Source of the DNA: CAVYGM01 sp963768025
GTDB taxonomy: Bacteria > Bacteroidota > Bacteroidia > Cytophagales > Spirosomataceae
DNA length: 64,000 nt
Assembly: GCA_963768025.1 (NCBI GenBank)
Contig: CAVYGM010000004.1
Span: 124,001-188,000 of the forward strand
Reading direction: 5' to 3'
The notes below the pieces were generated by a model that saw only the letters and a program-made list of their open reading frames with translations, searched no databases and had not been told where the DNA came from. Below are positions 1-9,895 of the stretch, piece after piece. Position numbers and translations under genes: made by a program. The stretch's first letter is position 1; every line of letters begins with the position of its first letter.

Positions 1-495
1 TATTCTATTTTTTTCTTTATCCAGAATTTCGTATTTATTTCCAGTCAATGGTTGAATAAAAAATGGCTCACTATCCAAAATTTCCGTAACCTCAATCTTA
101 ACAGGACTTTCCTTATAAATTTCGGTGTCTCTACTTCTACCATCCAACGAATAGGTAACCACAAGGCCAAGCTTATCAACAACTTTTTCCATCAGAGGCC
201 GTGATTTGAGAATTTCCATTTCATCCTCCACATTCTTGCTCCTACCCATGTCCAACTGCTCCATGATATTCTCGTTTTCCTTTCGGCTTTTGGATGCTTC
301 ATCTTTAATGAGCACTGTCGCTGTAACGCTATAAATCGGTGTATATTGACTCAAATAGAATACCGTTACAATCAAACAAATACATATTGCCAATACGTAC
401 CAATACCAATGTCTCAAAAATTTAAATAGAATTGCTAGTAGATCAAAACTCTCTTCCTGATCTTCGTTCCATGGTGATATGTCACTTGCTGCCAT
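1..495 (-). CDS. Wzz/Wzc-like polysaccharide chain-length / co-polymerase protein (3' end outside window)
   Basis: Only the N-terminal ~165 residues are in the window; the gene runs off the left edge. The protein starts MAASDISPWNEDQEE, has a hydrophobic segment at about residues 31-50 (WYWYVLAICICLIVTVFYL) and then the start of a periplasmic domain with YSVTATVLIKDE, typical of the Wzz fold. In Bacteroidota such proteins are inner-membrane co-polymerases, often with a C-terminal tyrosine-kinase domain; whether the kinase part exists here cannot be seen. It lies about 80 bases downstream of the Wza-like lipoprotein gene on the same strand, the usual Wza-Wzc order, and follows a PHP-type phosphatase that could dephosphorylate it. 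Family confident, kinase status unknown. Confidence 0.85.
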   Translation of the reverse strand, partial: MAASDISPWNEDQEESFDLLAILFKFLRHWYWYVLAICICLIVTVFYLSQYTPIYSVTATVLIKDEASKSRKENENIMEQLDMGRSKNVEDEMEILKSRPLMEKVVDKLGLVVTYSLDGRSRDTEIYKESPVKIEVTEILDSEPFFIQPLTGNKYEILDKEKNRI

Positions 496-576
496 TTTAA
501 GAAATGATTAAATAAATATTTTGAATAATAAGTGGAACTAACAAATAGAGTGTTATGATTATAAAAGTCCAAAAAT

Positions 577-1437
577 CTATCTAAAAAATTGAGCAACTAG
601 ATTTACCACTACTAATAGTGTGGTAATTACGGTAGTATATATTTGAAGTTGCCTTACCCTTTCGTCCTCAATTAGAGGTACTTTTTTATCCGGAAGCGGT
701 TCAACATAAATTATATCACCATTTCTTAAATAAAAATATGGAGATGTAAAAACGTCCCTATTAACCATGTTCACTACGTCAATGACTCTTTTTCCATTAT
801 TATCCCGAATTATAGTTATGCTATCTCGTTTTGCAAAAACTGTCAAATCCCCCGCAGAAGCCAAAGCATCAATAATGGTAGTCCGATCATCAAGTAGACT
901 GAATGCCCCTACACGGGCTACTTCCCCAAGGACTACGAATTTATGATTCATAAACCGTATGTTCACTGCAGGTTCCTTAAGGTATTGTTCTAACGCTGTC
1001 CTGATTCTGCCTTGAGCGGCTTCTAGTGTCAGTCCCGCTACCTGAACCTTACCAATAAACGCCATAGATATGTTACCAGATGTATCTACCGGATACCCAA
1101 TTGCTTGAGAAGAACTTCCACCTCCTCCTGGTAAGGATGATACAGATAGAGAATTTACGTTTGAAAAGTTAAGAATCTCATTTGATTCCATATTCATGCT
1201 GCTCACTGTAATTCCTAACAGATCTTCTTTCTGAATACGGGAAACTTGCGGCACCTCAACATCTATAATGGAGGGAAAACTAACTGTAGAACCTTGAAAA
1301 AAGGCAGGAATAGGTTTTTGTGTCAGTTTACATGAGGAAAATCCAAAAATGAACAAGACTCCAATTGTACTTAATTTTGCAAATCTTAAATTAAAAATGG
1401 TTTGGAACATAGAGGTTTTAGTTAGTAATGGATACAT
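577..1437 (-). CDS. wza: Wza-like polysaccharide export lipoprotein (Poly_export/SLBB)
   Basis: A 286-residue outer-membrane export protein. The N-terminus has a hydrophobic signal followed by a lipobox ending in FGFSSC, with Cys at about residue 36, so it is probably lipidated. A later start at residue 10 (base 1410) would give a more usual signal length. Residues about 65-165 are the Poly_export domain (EDLLGITV, then YPVDTSGNISMAFIGKVQVAG). Residues about 165-250 are an SLBB-like domain (VVLGEVARVGAFSLLDDRT). The C-terminus (about 264-286) is a hydrophobic segment, matching the membrane-spanning end of Wza-type channels. It sits between the phosphatase and the Wzz-like gene and would form the outer-membrane pore for the polymer. 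Confidence 0.9.
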   Translation of the reverse strand: MYPLLTKTSMFQTIFNLRFAKLSTIGVLFIFGFSSCKLTQKPIPAFFQGSTVSFPSIIDVEVPQVSRIQKEDLLGITVSSMNMESNEILNFSNVNSLSVSSLPGGGGSSSQAIGYPVDTSGNISMAFIGKVQVAGLTLEAAQGRIRTALEQYLKEPAVNIRFMNHKFVVLGEVARVGAFSLLDDRTTIIDALASAGDLTVFAKRDSITIIRDNNGKRVIDVVNMVNRDVFTSPYFYLRNGDIIYVEPLPDKKVPLIEDERVRQLQIYTTVITTLLVVVNLVAQFFR

Positions 1438-2016
1438 TTGATTGTTTTCTTTTCTAATTAATCAGGTAAAGAAGAAGTAGCATGCCATAGGACATAAACA
1501 ATAAAGTAGCACCCTGAGATGTATACCAATATTATTCTATTGAAAATCAAATGGTTATATACTATTACCACTTCCCATAATCCATAAATATTGGATTTTA
1601 TGAGTAATATGTACTTCTTTATAAGAAAAACATATTTCAAAGAGAATCCAACTTTTTAAACTACTAAAAATGAGCAGGTTAAATAGCACACAATGTGTTA
1701 CACACCAACAAGAATTGTATTCAGAAATTCTCTGGTTATTTTCGCGCCTCTAATATAGATAAACCTACACAATTGTACCATATTTTTTTGTGAGTGGCTT
1801 AGCCATCAAAATTTGGTAAACAACGTTTTGGGCTAGCCGACGGTACAGTGCCAAATGTGGTCTTCATTGCACAAAGGCAAGATTCTACAAAGGAAATAGC
1901 TTTTACCCATCCGCAATAATAATCTTTTCTAAAATTTGTATTGTTGATTTCCAAAAGTAGAAAAGTACTCTGCTTAATGCTGCACGACAGGTTTCAGGGG
2001 ATGCTAAACTTGGACA
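1438..2016. other. Intergenic stretch, no gene recognised
   Basis: About 580 AT-rich bases between the Wza-like gene and the phosphatase gene. The short open frames here carry no recognisable motif. It presumably holds the phosphatase 3' region and the promoter of the export genes, but I cannot point to specific elements. Confidence 0.4.
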
Positions 2017-2766
2017 TCATAGCAGTAACTTATGGTTTTGAAAGGGGTAGTTGGAAACAAGCTTTACCAATTTCTTATCATACTGGTGTCTCGTGAGCAA
2101 ATCTAGATGTTGCCTATGATGCATATCAGTGCCAAGAAAGTGAACAAAGCCGCCATTTAACAGCTTGAGTGCCCAATTTTGTACATTATTACCATAATAT
2201 CCCACCAAAGATAAAATATTTATTTGCATCAAACACCCTAATTCTATTATTCGATTAAAAAACGACATGCTGTTAATCAAATACGTATATCGCTCTGGAT
2301 GAGCGAGAATCGGCTGATAACCTCTTGTTACCAAGGCAAAGATCACTTCTTCCAAATTTTGTGATACTGAAACAAATGACATTTCAATAAGTACGTATCT
2401 TCTACTTCCAAAACTCAACACATCGTTGTTCTGAATTAGAAATTCAAAATGCTTGTCTATAAAATATTCAGCAGCCACCTCTAACTTAACCTGGATGTCG
2501 TAATCCTCCACTAATTGGGTCAGCGCCTTAAATCCTAAAGTGATATTTTTAGAATTATTAGGATATAGATCCGCCATAATGTGTGGTGTGGTTATAATTT
2601 TTTCATATCCCAGTTGTTGGAGACCGCGTATATGCGATATAGAAGTGGATAGATCAGGACTCCCATCATCTATTCCAGGAATTAAGTGGGAATGCATATC
2701 CACTTTCAACGTCTGAAAAGCTGACACAGAGGGACTTCTCTTAAATAGTGAAGACAAAAAGATCAT
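2017..2766 (-). CDS. CpsB/CapC (YwqE)-type PHP tyrosine-protein phosphatase
   Basis: A 249-residue metal-dependent phosphatase of the PHP superfamily, close to the usual ~250 residues. Metal-ligand motifs are DMHSHLIPGIDDG (residues 23-35), TTPH (about 60), LAHPERY (about 155) and a late LGTDMHHR (about 212). In this family the enzyme removes phosphate from the tyrosine-rich tail of the Wzc/CpsD-type kinase and so sets polymer length. Its place just upstream of the Wza- and Wzz-like genes on the same strand fits. The gap of about 580 bases to the Wza-like gene means co-transcription is uncertain. Confidence 0.9.
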   Translation of the reverse strand: MIFLSSLFKRSPSVSAFQTLKVDMHSHLIPGIDDGSPDLSTSISHIRGLQQLGYEKIITTPHIMADLYPNNSKNITLGFKALTQLVEDYDIQVKLEVAAEYFIDKHFEFLIQNNDVLSFGSRRYVLIEMSFVSVSQNLEEVIFALVTRGYQPILAHPERYTYLINSMSFFNRIIELGCLMQINILSLVGYYGNNVQNWALKLLNGGFVHFLGTDMHHRQHLDLLTRHQYDKKLVKLVSNYPFQNHKLLL

Positions 2767-3267
2767 GTATATTGCAATGAATGAGGATAGGGGCGCAAAT
2801 TTAAACCAATGAATTAACTTTAAAAAATATTACCTAATTTTGACTATAGAACTTCTTACGGTAAGATCCTGTACAAATCCTAAAATACTCCCCGAAAACT
2901 GTATAAAACGTTATTTTTGCATTTGTATTAACTTAAACCTTATAAAATTTCAACATATAAATGACAAGCATGCCTCACTTGTAGATCAAAGGAACCAGTT
3001 CGATCACTGGGACAATAGTAAATTAGCTTACCTGTATATGCTTGGTAACCATAGGAAGAGCAATATATCAACATGGCCCGTGTTTCATGCCTGTGGATCT
3101 AATCACCCACGTAAGCGTATACTTGCCTGTAAGTCATCAAAAGTAAAGATTCGTAAAAGCATAGCCGTCTGTCGGATTGCTGTTACAAAATGAGTGATCG
3201 AATATCAGGTAGCGAAACACAATGCATGCCGGGTGATGGGAAAGCGCAGGAGTACAATAACCTTGCA
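2767..3267. other. Intergenic stretch before an IS1 remnant
   Basis: About 500 bases between the divergent phosphatase gene and an IS1-family remnant. An open frame at 2840-3193 (+) of 117 codons has no recognisable motif and an odd composition; I read it as chance or as decayed mobile DNA. The promoter of the phosphatase gene should lie at the left edge. Confidence 0.4.
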
Positions 3268-3269
3268 GA

Positions 3270-4008
3270 ATGTCTTACGTTCTCGTCAAATTATACTGCC
3301 CTTACTATGCCAAGCCAAATGTAAAGCGGTACGCCGACCGGAAGAACGGCGTGAAGGCTAATGGTCAGCAGAATTTCTATTGTAAAGGTTGGCATAAGCA
3401 GTTCCGGTTTGAGTATAAGTACCCTGGGGCTGACCCCCTCTTTAAACGAAAGGTGTGCGAGATGGCCATGAATGGTAGTGGCATCCACGACACATCGGCA
3501 TCGGCCGTCCGACAGAGTAGTCAGAATGAGCGCTATTACTGTTAACATGGTTTTGCGGTTGTAGTTCAAGAGCCATGGCGAGCCGACCTTCTCGGGCAAT
3601 TACCAGAGTGTGATGATCGACGAGATGTGGACGTGGGTCGGCAGGCTTAAGGCGGGCAAGCGCTGGCTGTGACAGTCCGCCGGGCCGTATGCTTACTGTG
3701 GGCAAAGTCGCAAGGTACTGGCTTTCCAAATAGGTAAGCGTGACGACTCACCTTGCAAAAAGCCGATGCGAAAGCTTGCGCACCTGGATATAAATCACTA
3801 TTACATAGATGACCGCGCAGCGGCCCGGTGGGATTCTTATAAGAAGTGCGTTACGCCTCAAAAGCATACGATCACAAAGAAGAATACCCAGGAAAGCGAA
3901 CGCCAGAACTTGAATTTCCGGTTACGTAATAAGCGGCTGTGCCGCAAAACGATCTGTTTTTCGAAAAAAGACGACATGCATTATGGGATAATAAAGGCTT
4001 GTTTCTAG
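3270..4008 (+). pseudogene. Decayed IS1-family transposase (InsA + InsB remnants)
   Basis: The first part (3270-3545) resembles InsA: a zinc-finger-like start (CPYYAKPNVKRYADRKNG), then NGQQNFYCKGWHKQF and KVCEMAMNGSGI. The InsB part resumes in other frames: DEMWTWVGRLKAGKRWL followed by a stop near 3667, GKRDD near 3735, then the C-terminal IS1 signature RQNLNFRLRNKRLCRKTICF and KKDDMHYGIIKA ending at 4008. Several frameshifts and at least one stop make it non-functional. Terminal repeats were not identified. Confidence 0.85.
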
Positions 4009-4340
4009 CATAAAAGCGCCGCATAATCACGGTATAAGTTGTAGTACATTACCGAATATCAGAGGTTTTCTCAGGTGGGATGTAGTGGTTACAGACATTA
4101 ACATAAATTTATACCTAAATTCAATTGGTAATCGAAACAGAACGAAATCGGGACGAGAGCCTTCAAAGAATGGAAAGTAACCTATAACAAAATAAAAGTG
4201 ACAAATTTACAAATCAATTAAAACCAATCGGGATCGCCGCTAAAAGAAAGCAAATCCGTCTAATTTTCTGATTTATAATTGATTGAAAGATTTGTTTTTC
4301 TACCACTGAACCCTGATTCTAGGAAATTTATTTAGCTTTT
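4009..4340. other. Intergenic region upstream of the Wzi-like gene
   Basis: About 330 bases from the IS1 remnant to the Wzi-like start. It includes an AT-rich segment at 4190-4340 that should hold the promoter. No clear Bacteroidota -33/-7 pair could be assigned by eye. Confidence 0.35.
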
Positions 4341-5822
4341 ATGAAAAATAACTCCAAATTTATTTTTTGCGCGATCGCTTGCCTATTCTTGTATTCTTCT
4401 TTGTTGGCCCAAACATCCCGGATATTTGACAACATTCAATATGAGGCAGAAGCTGGAGTCATTCTATCAACTTCCCGTACTAGCCCATTCTGGATCCGAA
4501 CAAATAAGTATGGTGAGGTGCCTTTGGAATCCCAGATTCTTACCATCCGTGGGCAAGTTCGAAAAGAGTATGATAGCACTCATAAGTTTTCTTACGGATA
4601 CGGGGCACGTTCAATTTTGAATCTTGGTTTGAAAAATCAATTTCAGTTGTCCGAATATTATATCAAAGCCAAATATAAAGCTATTGAAATCTATGCTGGT
4701 CGCCGACGCGAAATAGTGGGGCTCGTAGATTCCACACTCACATCTGGCTCTTATGTGTGGTCAGGCAATGCCCTACCTATTCCAAAATTACACTTGTCCA
4801 TTTTAAACTATACACCGATTATTTTTAAAAATAAAATCTTTTCGATTAAAGGACAATTCGCACACGGGTGGTTCGGGTCTGGTGATTCAACAAAAAGTTT
4901 TTTATTGAATCAGTCTAGCTTTTATGTGCGTTTTGGAAAGCCTGCCTGGCGTTTCAAAACCTATGGTGGAATCAACCATCAAGTTCAGTGGGGAGGCAAG
5001 CCCACCTTCCAATTCTACGACCCTATTACACAAATGACTGTGACAAAATATGCTAATTCTTTTGAAGCCTTTTTGAATATTGCGCTTGGACTTCCAATCC
5101 GCTATGGCGATCAGACATTCAGAACTGGGGGGCAGGTCTATGGAGAAGGAAACCGGGCTGGCAATCACTTAGGAACCTTAGATTTAGGAATTGAATATGA
5201 GGGGTCTAACAGTAGAATATTCCTCTACAGGCAATCCTTATATGATGATGGTTCATTGTTCTTTCTCAATAATATTGCAGATGGGCTTTCTGGAATTTCT
5301 TGGAATTTCCCAGCAAAGAATTCTGGCATTAAACGTGTAGTTGTAGAATATTTGTATACGACTAGTCAAGGCGGCCCTTTTTCAGCAAGATCGGGATTAA
5401 GTGAATTACGAGGCCAGGATGATTATTTTAACAATGGAGTATACGAAGAGGGATGGGTATATAAGCAAAATACAATAGGAACGGCATTCTTAATGCCCTT
5501 GCGTAACTCAACCGGTCTAGAACTAAATGGCCTTTTGGCTACTCAAAATCCAAAAAGAATATTTAACACCCGAGTAAAAGCACTAAATATAAGTATACAA
5601 AGCCGTATTAGGCACACTGACCTAGTGACGCGTATTTCAGCTAGCAAAAATCTGGGTAGTTACACAATTGAATACCCAATATCAATTAATCAATTTTCAC
5701 TCCTCCAGCAAATCACTTTTCCAGTGAAAAAATATACAATTTCCTCTTCGTTAGCCTTTGATGGAGCAGGCTTGCTTGAAAAGAATATTGGATTAATACT
5801 TTTAGTGAGACGCAAATTTTGA
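4341..5822 (+). CDS. wzi: Capsule assembly Wzi-family outer-membrane protein
   Basis: 493 residues with a signal peptide (basic MKNNSK, hydrophobic IFCAIACLFLYSSLLA, cleavage near residue 24). The rest is aromatic-rich alternating sequence typical of an outer-membrane beta-barrel. Motifs of the Bacteroidota Wzi-like family are visible: IYAGRRRE at about 115, SGSYVWSGNALPIPKLHLSI at about 135-155, GQFAHGWFG at about 172. In E. coli, Wzi anchors capsule at the cell surface; a similar role here is inferred. It is the only intact surface-polysaccharide gene on the plus strand and is flanked by IS debris on both sides, so it may have been separated from the main locus. Confidence 0.87.
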   Translation: MKNNSKFIFCAIACLFLYSSLLAQTSRIFDNIQYEAEAGVILSTSRTSPFWIRTNKYGEVPLESQILTIRGQVRKEYDSTHKFSYGYGARSILNLGLKNQFQLSEYYIKAKYKAIEIYAGRRREIVGLVDSTLTSGSYVWSGNALPIPKLHLSILNYTPIIFKNKIFSIKGQFAHGWFGSGDSTKSFLLNQSSFYVRFGKPAWRFKTYGGINHQVQWGGKPTFQFYDPITQMTVTKYANSFEAFLNIALGLPIRYGDQTFRTGGQVYGEGNRAGNHLGTLDLGIEYEGSNSRIFLYRQSLYDDGSLFFLNNIADGLSGISWNFPAKNSGIKRVVVEYLYTTSQGGPFSARSGLSELRGQDDYFNNGVYEEGWVYKQNTIGTAFLMPLRNSTGLELNGLLATQNPKRIFNTRVKALNISIQSRIRHTDLVTRISASKNLGSYTIEYPISINQFSLLQQITFPVKKYTISSSLAFDGAGLLEKNIGLILLVRRKF

Positions 5823-6012
5823 AAAATCCTGTATTCAGCACGAATATGGATTATTTTGCTTCTCAACTAGTATAATGCTTTCCAAAATCTGGACAGTAGT
5901 TTAACGGGAATTATGGATAGTTATCAAGACAAGCCGTTGACTTAGAGTGCATAGTCAGCAGGGATAGCGAAGTTTGTAGTGCTGACTCACAACATCACTA
6001 CTCCCCATTGCC

Positions 6013-6946
6013 ATGCTTCGCGAAGATAAGATATTAAAACTGATCGAGATATTCATTGTGTGCGACGATTTCTCCAACGCCCTGACCGATTGGCAAACCC
6101 GGCAGGGCTGCCTGCCCACCACACGCCAAGGCGAGATGAGCGACAGCGAAATGCTGACGCTAGCCGTCTTCTATCACTTCTCAGGCTACAACCGGGTGGC
6201 CGGAGCCATGCTTCGAGTATTACTACCGCAACTGCGTCCAGATGCACCTGACGAGCTACTTCCCCAGCCTACTGACCTACGAACGCTCCGTGGCCCGGCT
6301 GCTGCCCTGACTGTACGTGCTGCTCAAATGGCTCTGCGGGCAAAGCGAGCGAACGGGCTTTTACATCGCCGACAGCAAGCCGCTGGCCGTCTGCGACAAC
6401 CACGGCATCCGTTCAAACAAGGTCTTTGACGGAGTGGCTGCCCGAGGCAAGTCCTCAATGGGCTGGTTCTACGGCCTGAAGGATCACCTGGTCATCAATC
6501 AGTATGGTCAGTTGGTCAATTTCGCCATCACGCCCGGCAACGTGTCGGATAATAACGGCGGGCTGCCTACCGAACTGCTCGACGGGCTGAAAGGGCAGTG
6601 TGTCGGGGACCGGGGCTACCTCACCAAGCTGTTCGCTGAATTTTACCAGCGGGGCTTGCACATCGTCACCCCCGGGCTGCCCCGCAAGGTTCGCCGCCGT
6701 ATGAAGAACGCCCTGATGCCCTTGGCGGACAAGCTCAATCTGCGCAAGCGTGGGCTGATCGAGTCAGTCAACGACCTGCTCACATCGGTCTTCGATGTAG
6801 AACATACCCGCCACCGAATCCCACTCAACGCTCAGGTCAACATCCTTTCAGGGCTGGTCGCCTATTGTTTTATGACCACAAGCCATCAATCGTCGTACCT
6901 GTTGAAAGAAGGCTTTATCCAGAATTCACGTTTTTTTATTAGTTGA
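6013..6946 (+). pseudogene. Decayed IS982-family transposase
   Basis: The N-terminal part (MLREDKILKLIEIFIVCDDF, then EMSDSEMLTLAVFYHFSGY) is in one frame. Near 6205 the reading must shift to continue as CFEYYYRNCVQMHLTSYFP. An in-frame TGA lies at 6308-6310. After that the DDE core is intact: FYIADSKPLAVCDNHGI, GWFYGLKDHLVINQYGQLV, ITPGNVSDN, GDRGYL, RGLIESVNDLL, ending at 6946. One frameshift and one stop inactivate it. It is visibly GC-richer than the Wzi gene beside it. Terminal repeats not resolved. Confidence 0.85.
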
Positions 6947-6966
6947 ACAAACACACAAAGCTTGCC

Positions 6967-7315
6967 TGTCTGCTCAAACCGCCACGGGCAGCTCCGACTG
7001 ATCAAGGAAGTCAATTCACTAGTGTGCGTTTCCTTGACCCCTCAAAAAGCGCAGAGGTCCAACTAAGCAGGGAATGCTCCGGCATCCCGGTCGGAGGGGC
7101 GGGCCCTAGACAATATCTTCGTTGAGAGCCTATGGTAAACTGGCAAGTACGAGCGGTTCACCGCCTCGGCATGTATATATAGTCGAGGCGGGATGGACCG
7201 TTTTTTTACCAAGATCTTACTCAGTACTTTCACTTTTACAACTATGGACGAAAGCACCAATCACTGGGATATCAAACACCCTCTCAGTGGTGTGTGGGGA
7301 AAAAGAAAGATAATA
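6967..7315 (+). pseudogene. IS3-family OrfB C-terminal fragment
   Basis: In shifting frames this strand reads RAAPTDQGSQFTS, then GRALDNIF, and finally NYGRKHQSLGYQTP. These are the end of an IS3-family integrase core (D-x-GSQ-F, E, then the K-HQSLGY tail). The same peptides occur in the minus-strand IS3 copy at 8619-9786, so both derive from the same element type in opposite orientation. Only the 3' third is left, abutting the IS982 remnant. Confidence 0.75.
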
Positions 7316-7580
7316 CAATTTTCTATCATTCAGCAACCGTGGTGCCGATTGCAGACCCTATCAGGCCAATGAGGTCGCTGCAAAGATGGACCGCAAAGTG
7401 ATCTATCTTCAATTCAGTATAAGCCGACAGTCACCACTAAAAGCGACTCAAACTTTTTGACCAAATAGTAGTAGGCGGGATAGTTGATGAATTCTTACTC
7501 TCAGAAGATACTGACGGAAAGGTTGCTCTGCTTCTACTGCTCATACAAGGCAAGGTTATGGTCGTGGGGTTGATTTCTTC

Positions 7581-7640
7581 CTTCATCTCCCAGATCTCTG
7601 AAGCGAATCGCTTTTATGAAAGATGATGATAGGTGTCTGC
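7581..7640 (-). repeat. IS66-type left-end remnant (copy 1 of 3, most diverged)
   Basis: Read on the minus strand this begins GCAGACACC and contains GCGATTCGCTTCAGAGATCT followed by GGGAGATGAA. It aligns over its length with the sequence immediately upstream of the IS66 tnpA at 10643-10702 and with 12825-12884. No transposase sequence follows here. Confidence 0.55.
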
Positions 7641-7687
7641 TTACCGATTGTATAGGTTATAGCCGAAGGTTCTAACTTAATGAAACA

Positions 7688-8305
7688 CTAAAAGCGCGCG
7701 TAAAGGCCTAAATTCCCGCTAGGTGTTATCCCATAATGTAAAGCAGGGCGCCGAGAGGCTGATTGCTGTTTTCCTAGAGTATGATTATACCGCTTTACCG
7801 AACCAGTGATCAATTCACTTGAATATTCTATCAGGACTAGGCTACCTACAAAAAGCCCCAGGCCAGCAAACAGTTTGGGGCGACTCCGAACAATGTAATT
7901 AGCTGTAACTATCCTATTGTTGTACATTATTTCAGTAGATACGGGCTTGCCTTTCAATGCAATATAACAAAGTGCTACACCAGCGAAAGACACAATAGGG
8001 CTTAAGGGCATTATATGACGTCCCCAAAAGTAACGTCTACGAGCAATAGTGTCTTCTTTGAAAAGAATTGTTACACTTTTAGAATTAAGTTTTGCGTCTT
8101 CTTGATATATAGAAGTTGAAAAAACTCTCCTTTTGATTTTGAGTGAATCCAGAGATTGAGTAATTCTAACATCCGATCTATTAAAGAGTCTCGAATCTGG
8201 CTCAGTTCCAGAGGGGGTTTGTGCTAATGCCAATAAGGAATAAGGCGTTAGGAGAATAAATATTCGTATCGACTTTATATCCATTATCTTGGTGAATTTG
8301 AGCAT
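7688..8305 (-). CDS. Hypothetical membrane/exported protein
   Basis: 205 residues from the first ATG. A start at residue 8 (MDIKSIRIFILL, base 8284) places the basic/hydrophobic signal peptide at the N-terminus, with a plausible cleavage after LLALAQ, and is preferred. Two hydrophobic segments follow (about residues 97-116, IMPLSPIVSFAGVALCYIAL, and about 147-163, LFAGLGLFVGSLVLI). A basic, polar C-terminus ends GNLGLYARF. No family is recognised. It lies alone between two IS3 fragments in opposite orientation, in sequence compatible with an expressed Bacteroidota gene (intact frame, signal peptide). It may be stranded host DNA or cargo. Confidence 0.6.
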   Translation of the reverse strand: MLKFTKIMDIKSIRIFILLTPYSLLALAQTPSGTEPDSRLFNRSDVRITQSLDSLKIKRRVFSTSIYQEDAKLNSKSVTILFKEDTIARRRYFWGRHIMPLSPIVSFAGVALCYIALKGKPVSTEIMYNNRIVTANYIVRSRPKLFAGLGLFVGSLVLIEYSSELITGSVKRYNHTLGKQQSASRRPALHYGITPSGNLGLYARF

Positions 8306-8613
8306 AGTAAACGATGGAATAATATTCTTAATGCGAATATGGATTCAACCAAATTAGAGGTGTACTTCACCTTCCATAGAGCGGGTACCACTGCTAGGAA
8401 GTCAGAGAAACACGGCCCCCATAGCACGGTAACCAGTTCGCGTAAATGTGCCAGGCCATAGCAACCGAGAGCCGTGAGATGGTCCGGTTTATCGGCACGG
8501 GAAACTCGCTTAGTTTATGGTGCTTCCAAATTGTTGGACAGGTTTAGCGTCAATTTAAACTTGAATGGCTAGTTGGTAGAAATTGGACTTTTTCTTCCCT
8601 TTCCCACCTTTTC
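8306..8613. other. Intergenic stretch, no gene recognised
   Basis: About 310 bases between the hypothetical gene and the IS3 remnant. The GC-richer middle part (8380-8540) looks like transposon debris, but no transposase motif was identified. Confidence 0.3.
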
Positions 8614-8618
8614 TCATA

Positions 8619-9786
8619 TTATTGGATAGGCGTCTGATATCCTAGCGACTGATGCTTTCTTTCCCGATTGTAAAAGCAAAAATATTCGATTAGACCCTGA
8701 TGTAGGCCAAGACCGTCTTCGTAAGCCCGCATGTAAATATGTTCGTATTTTATTATTCGCCAAAAACGTTCGATGAAAATGTTGTCCAGGGCCCTTCCCC
8801 TTGAATCCATACTCACTTGTATATTTCTGGAAATCAGCGGATTTAAAAAATCCTGACTGGTGAACTGGCTTCCTTGATCCGTCGGGGCTGCCCGCGCAGT
8901 TGAAAATCTGTGGTTTATCCCACTTGTACAAGGCTTCTTCCAGCGCATCGATGCAAAAATCAGCTAACAAGGTGTTGCTAAGCCGCCAACTCAGAATAAG
9001 CGGCTGAACTAATCAATGATGGCACACAAATATAAAAAGCCATTGCGAATGGGCACATAGCGGGGCGCCCCGTGGCGTAATATCAGTTGACCAAACCTGA
9101 TTGGGCCGATCAATTACCACCCCTTTGAGCAGGTAGGGGTAAATTCTATGTCCCAGTTGGGGCGTGAAGAGCCTGGGTTTGGGACCGACCGCTTCCGGGC
9201 CCATCAAGCGCATGAGCCGACGTATCTTTTTGATATTGACCGGACTTTCAGTCGTTGTCAACTCCTGGTGCATACGGCGAATACCCATCTCAGGCCGAGC
9301 AGTGAATAGTCTGTCTATGCGCTCCATAAACGCTAGGTTTTGAGCTGATTCATCCACTGGCTGGTAGAAGTAGCTCGACCGTGACAGGCCCAGCATTGCG
9401 CACTGTTGGCTAATGTAAAATTGCTCGTCAACAGGGTCAACCAGTTTGCGCGGATCAAAGGTCAATGCGTCCGTATTTTTTTTTCAGCCAGTCGTTCTCG
9501 ACCTTCAATTGGCCGATCTGTTGGAAAAGAGGAGATTCTATTTGCTCCCGCTGTTCGGCGGTGAGCGTCGGCTTGACAGATCTAGATTCGAGGATTGAGG
9601 GAATCCCTTTGAGAGCCTAGCGCTTACAATCCGTGATCTGTTGGGCATGAATGCCAAATTCGCTGCTGAGTTGGGTAAGCGTTTCGGCTCCTTTGAGCGC
9701 TTCCAGGACCACTCTGGTCGGCTTCGGCCGTCCGATTGAAGTGGGCGTCGTGGGCGCGTCGAGGTGATTTGGCCATTTTTGGACAT
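8619..9786 (-). pseudogene. Decayed IS3-family transposase (OrfA + OrfB)
   Basis: The OrfA part at about 9600-9786 reads, across a frame change, as the helix-turn-helix TRVVLEALKGAETLTQLSSE followed by FGIHAQQITDCKR and a premature stop. OrfB runs from about 9465: QQCAMLGLSRSSYFY, then RRMHQELT, KKIRRLMRLMG and PYLLKGVVIDRPNQVWSTDI. It breaks near 9075 and resumes as TDQGSQFTSQDFLN and ALDNIFIERFWRIIKYEHIY, ending in ERKHQSLGYQTPIQ at 8619. At least two frameshifts make it inactive. It is the fuller relative of the fragment at 6967-7315. Confidence 0.85.
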
Positions 9787-9895
9787 TTTGTAGGTCTAAG
9801 GTAAAATTTAAAGTTTGGTAGTGCTTGAAATGATGTCTAGAAAAAACCACAGGCGAGCCGTAGTTTTGGGTTACCAAGCTCAAACCTACCTTATC

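Noticed and set aside
1458..1640. 60-codon open frame between the Wza-like gene and the phosphatase gene
   Set aside because: AT-rich, no motif, no clear ribosome-binding context; probably chance.
2840..3193. 117-codon open frame on the plus strand
   Set aside because: No recognisable motif, unusual composition, and it adjoins IS1 debris; treated as chance or decayed DNA.
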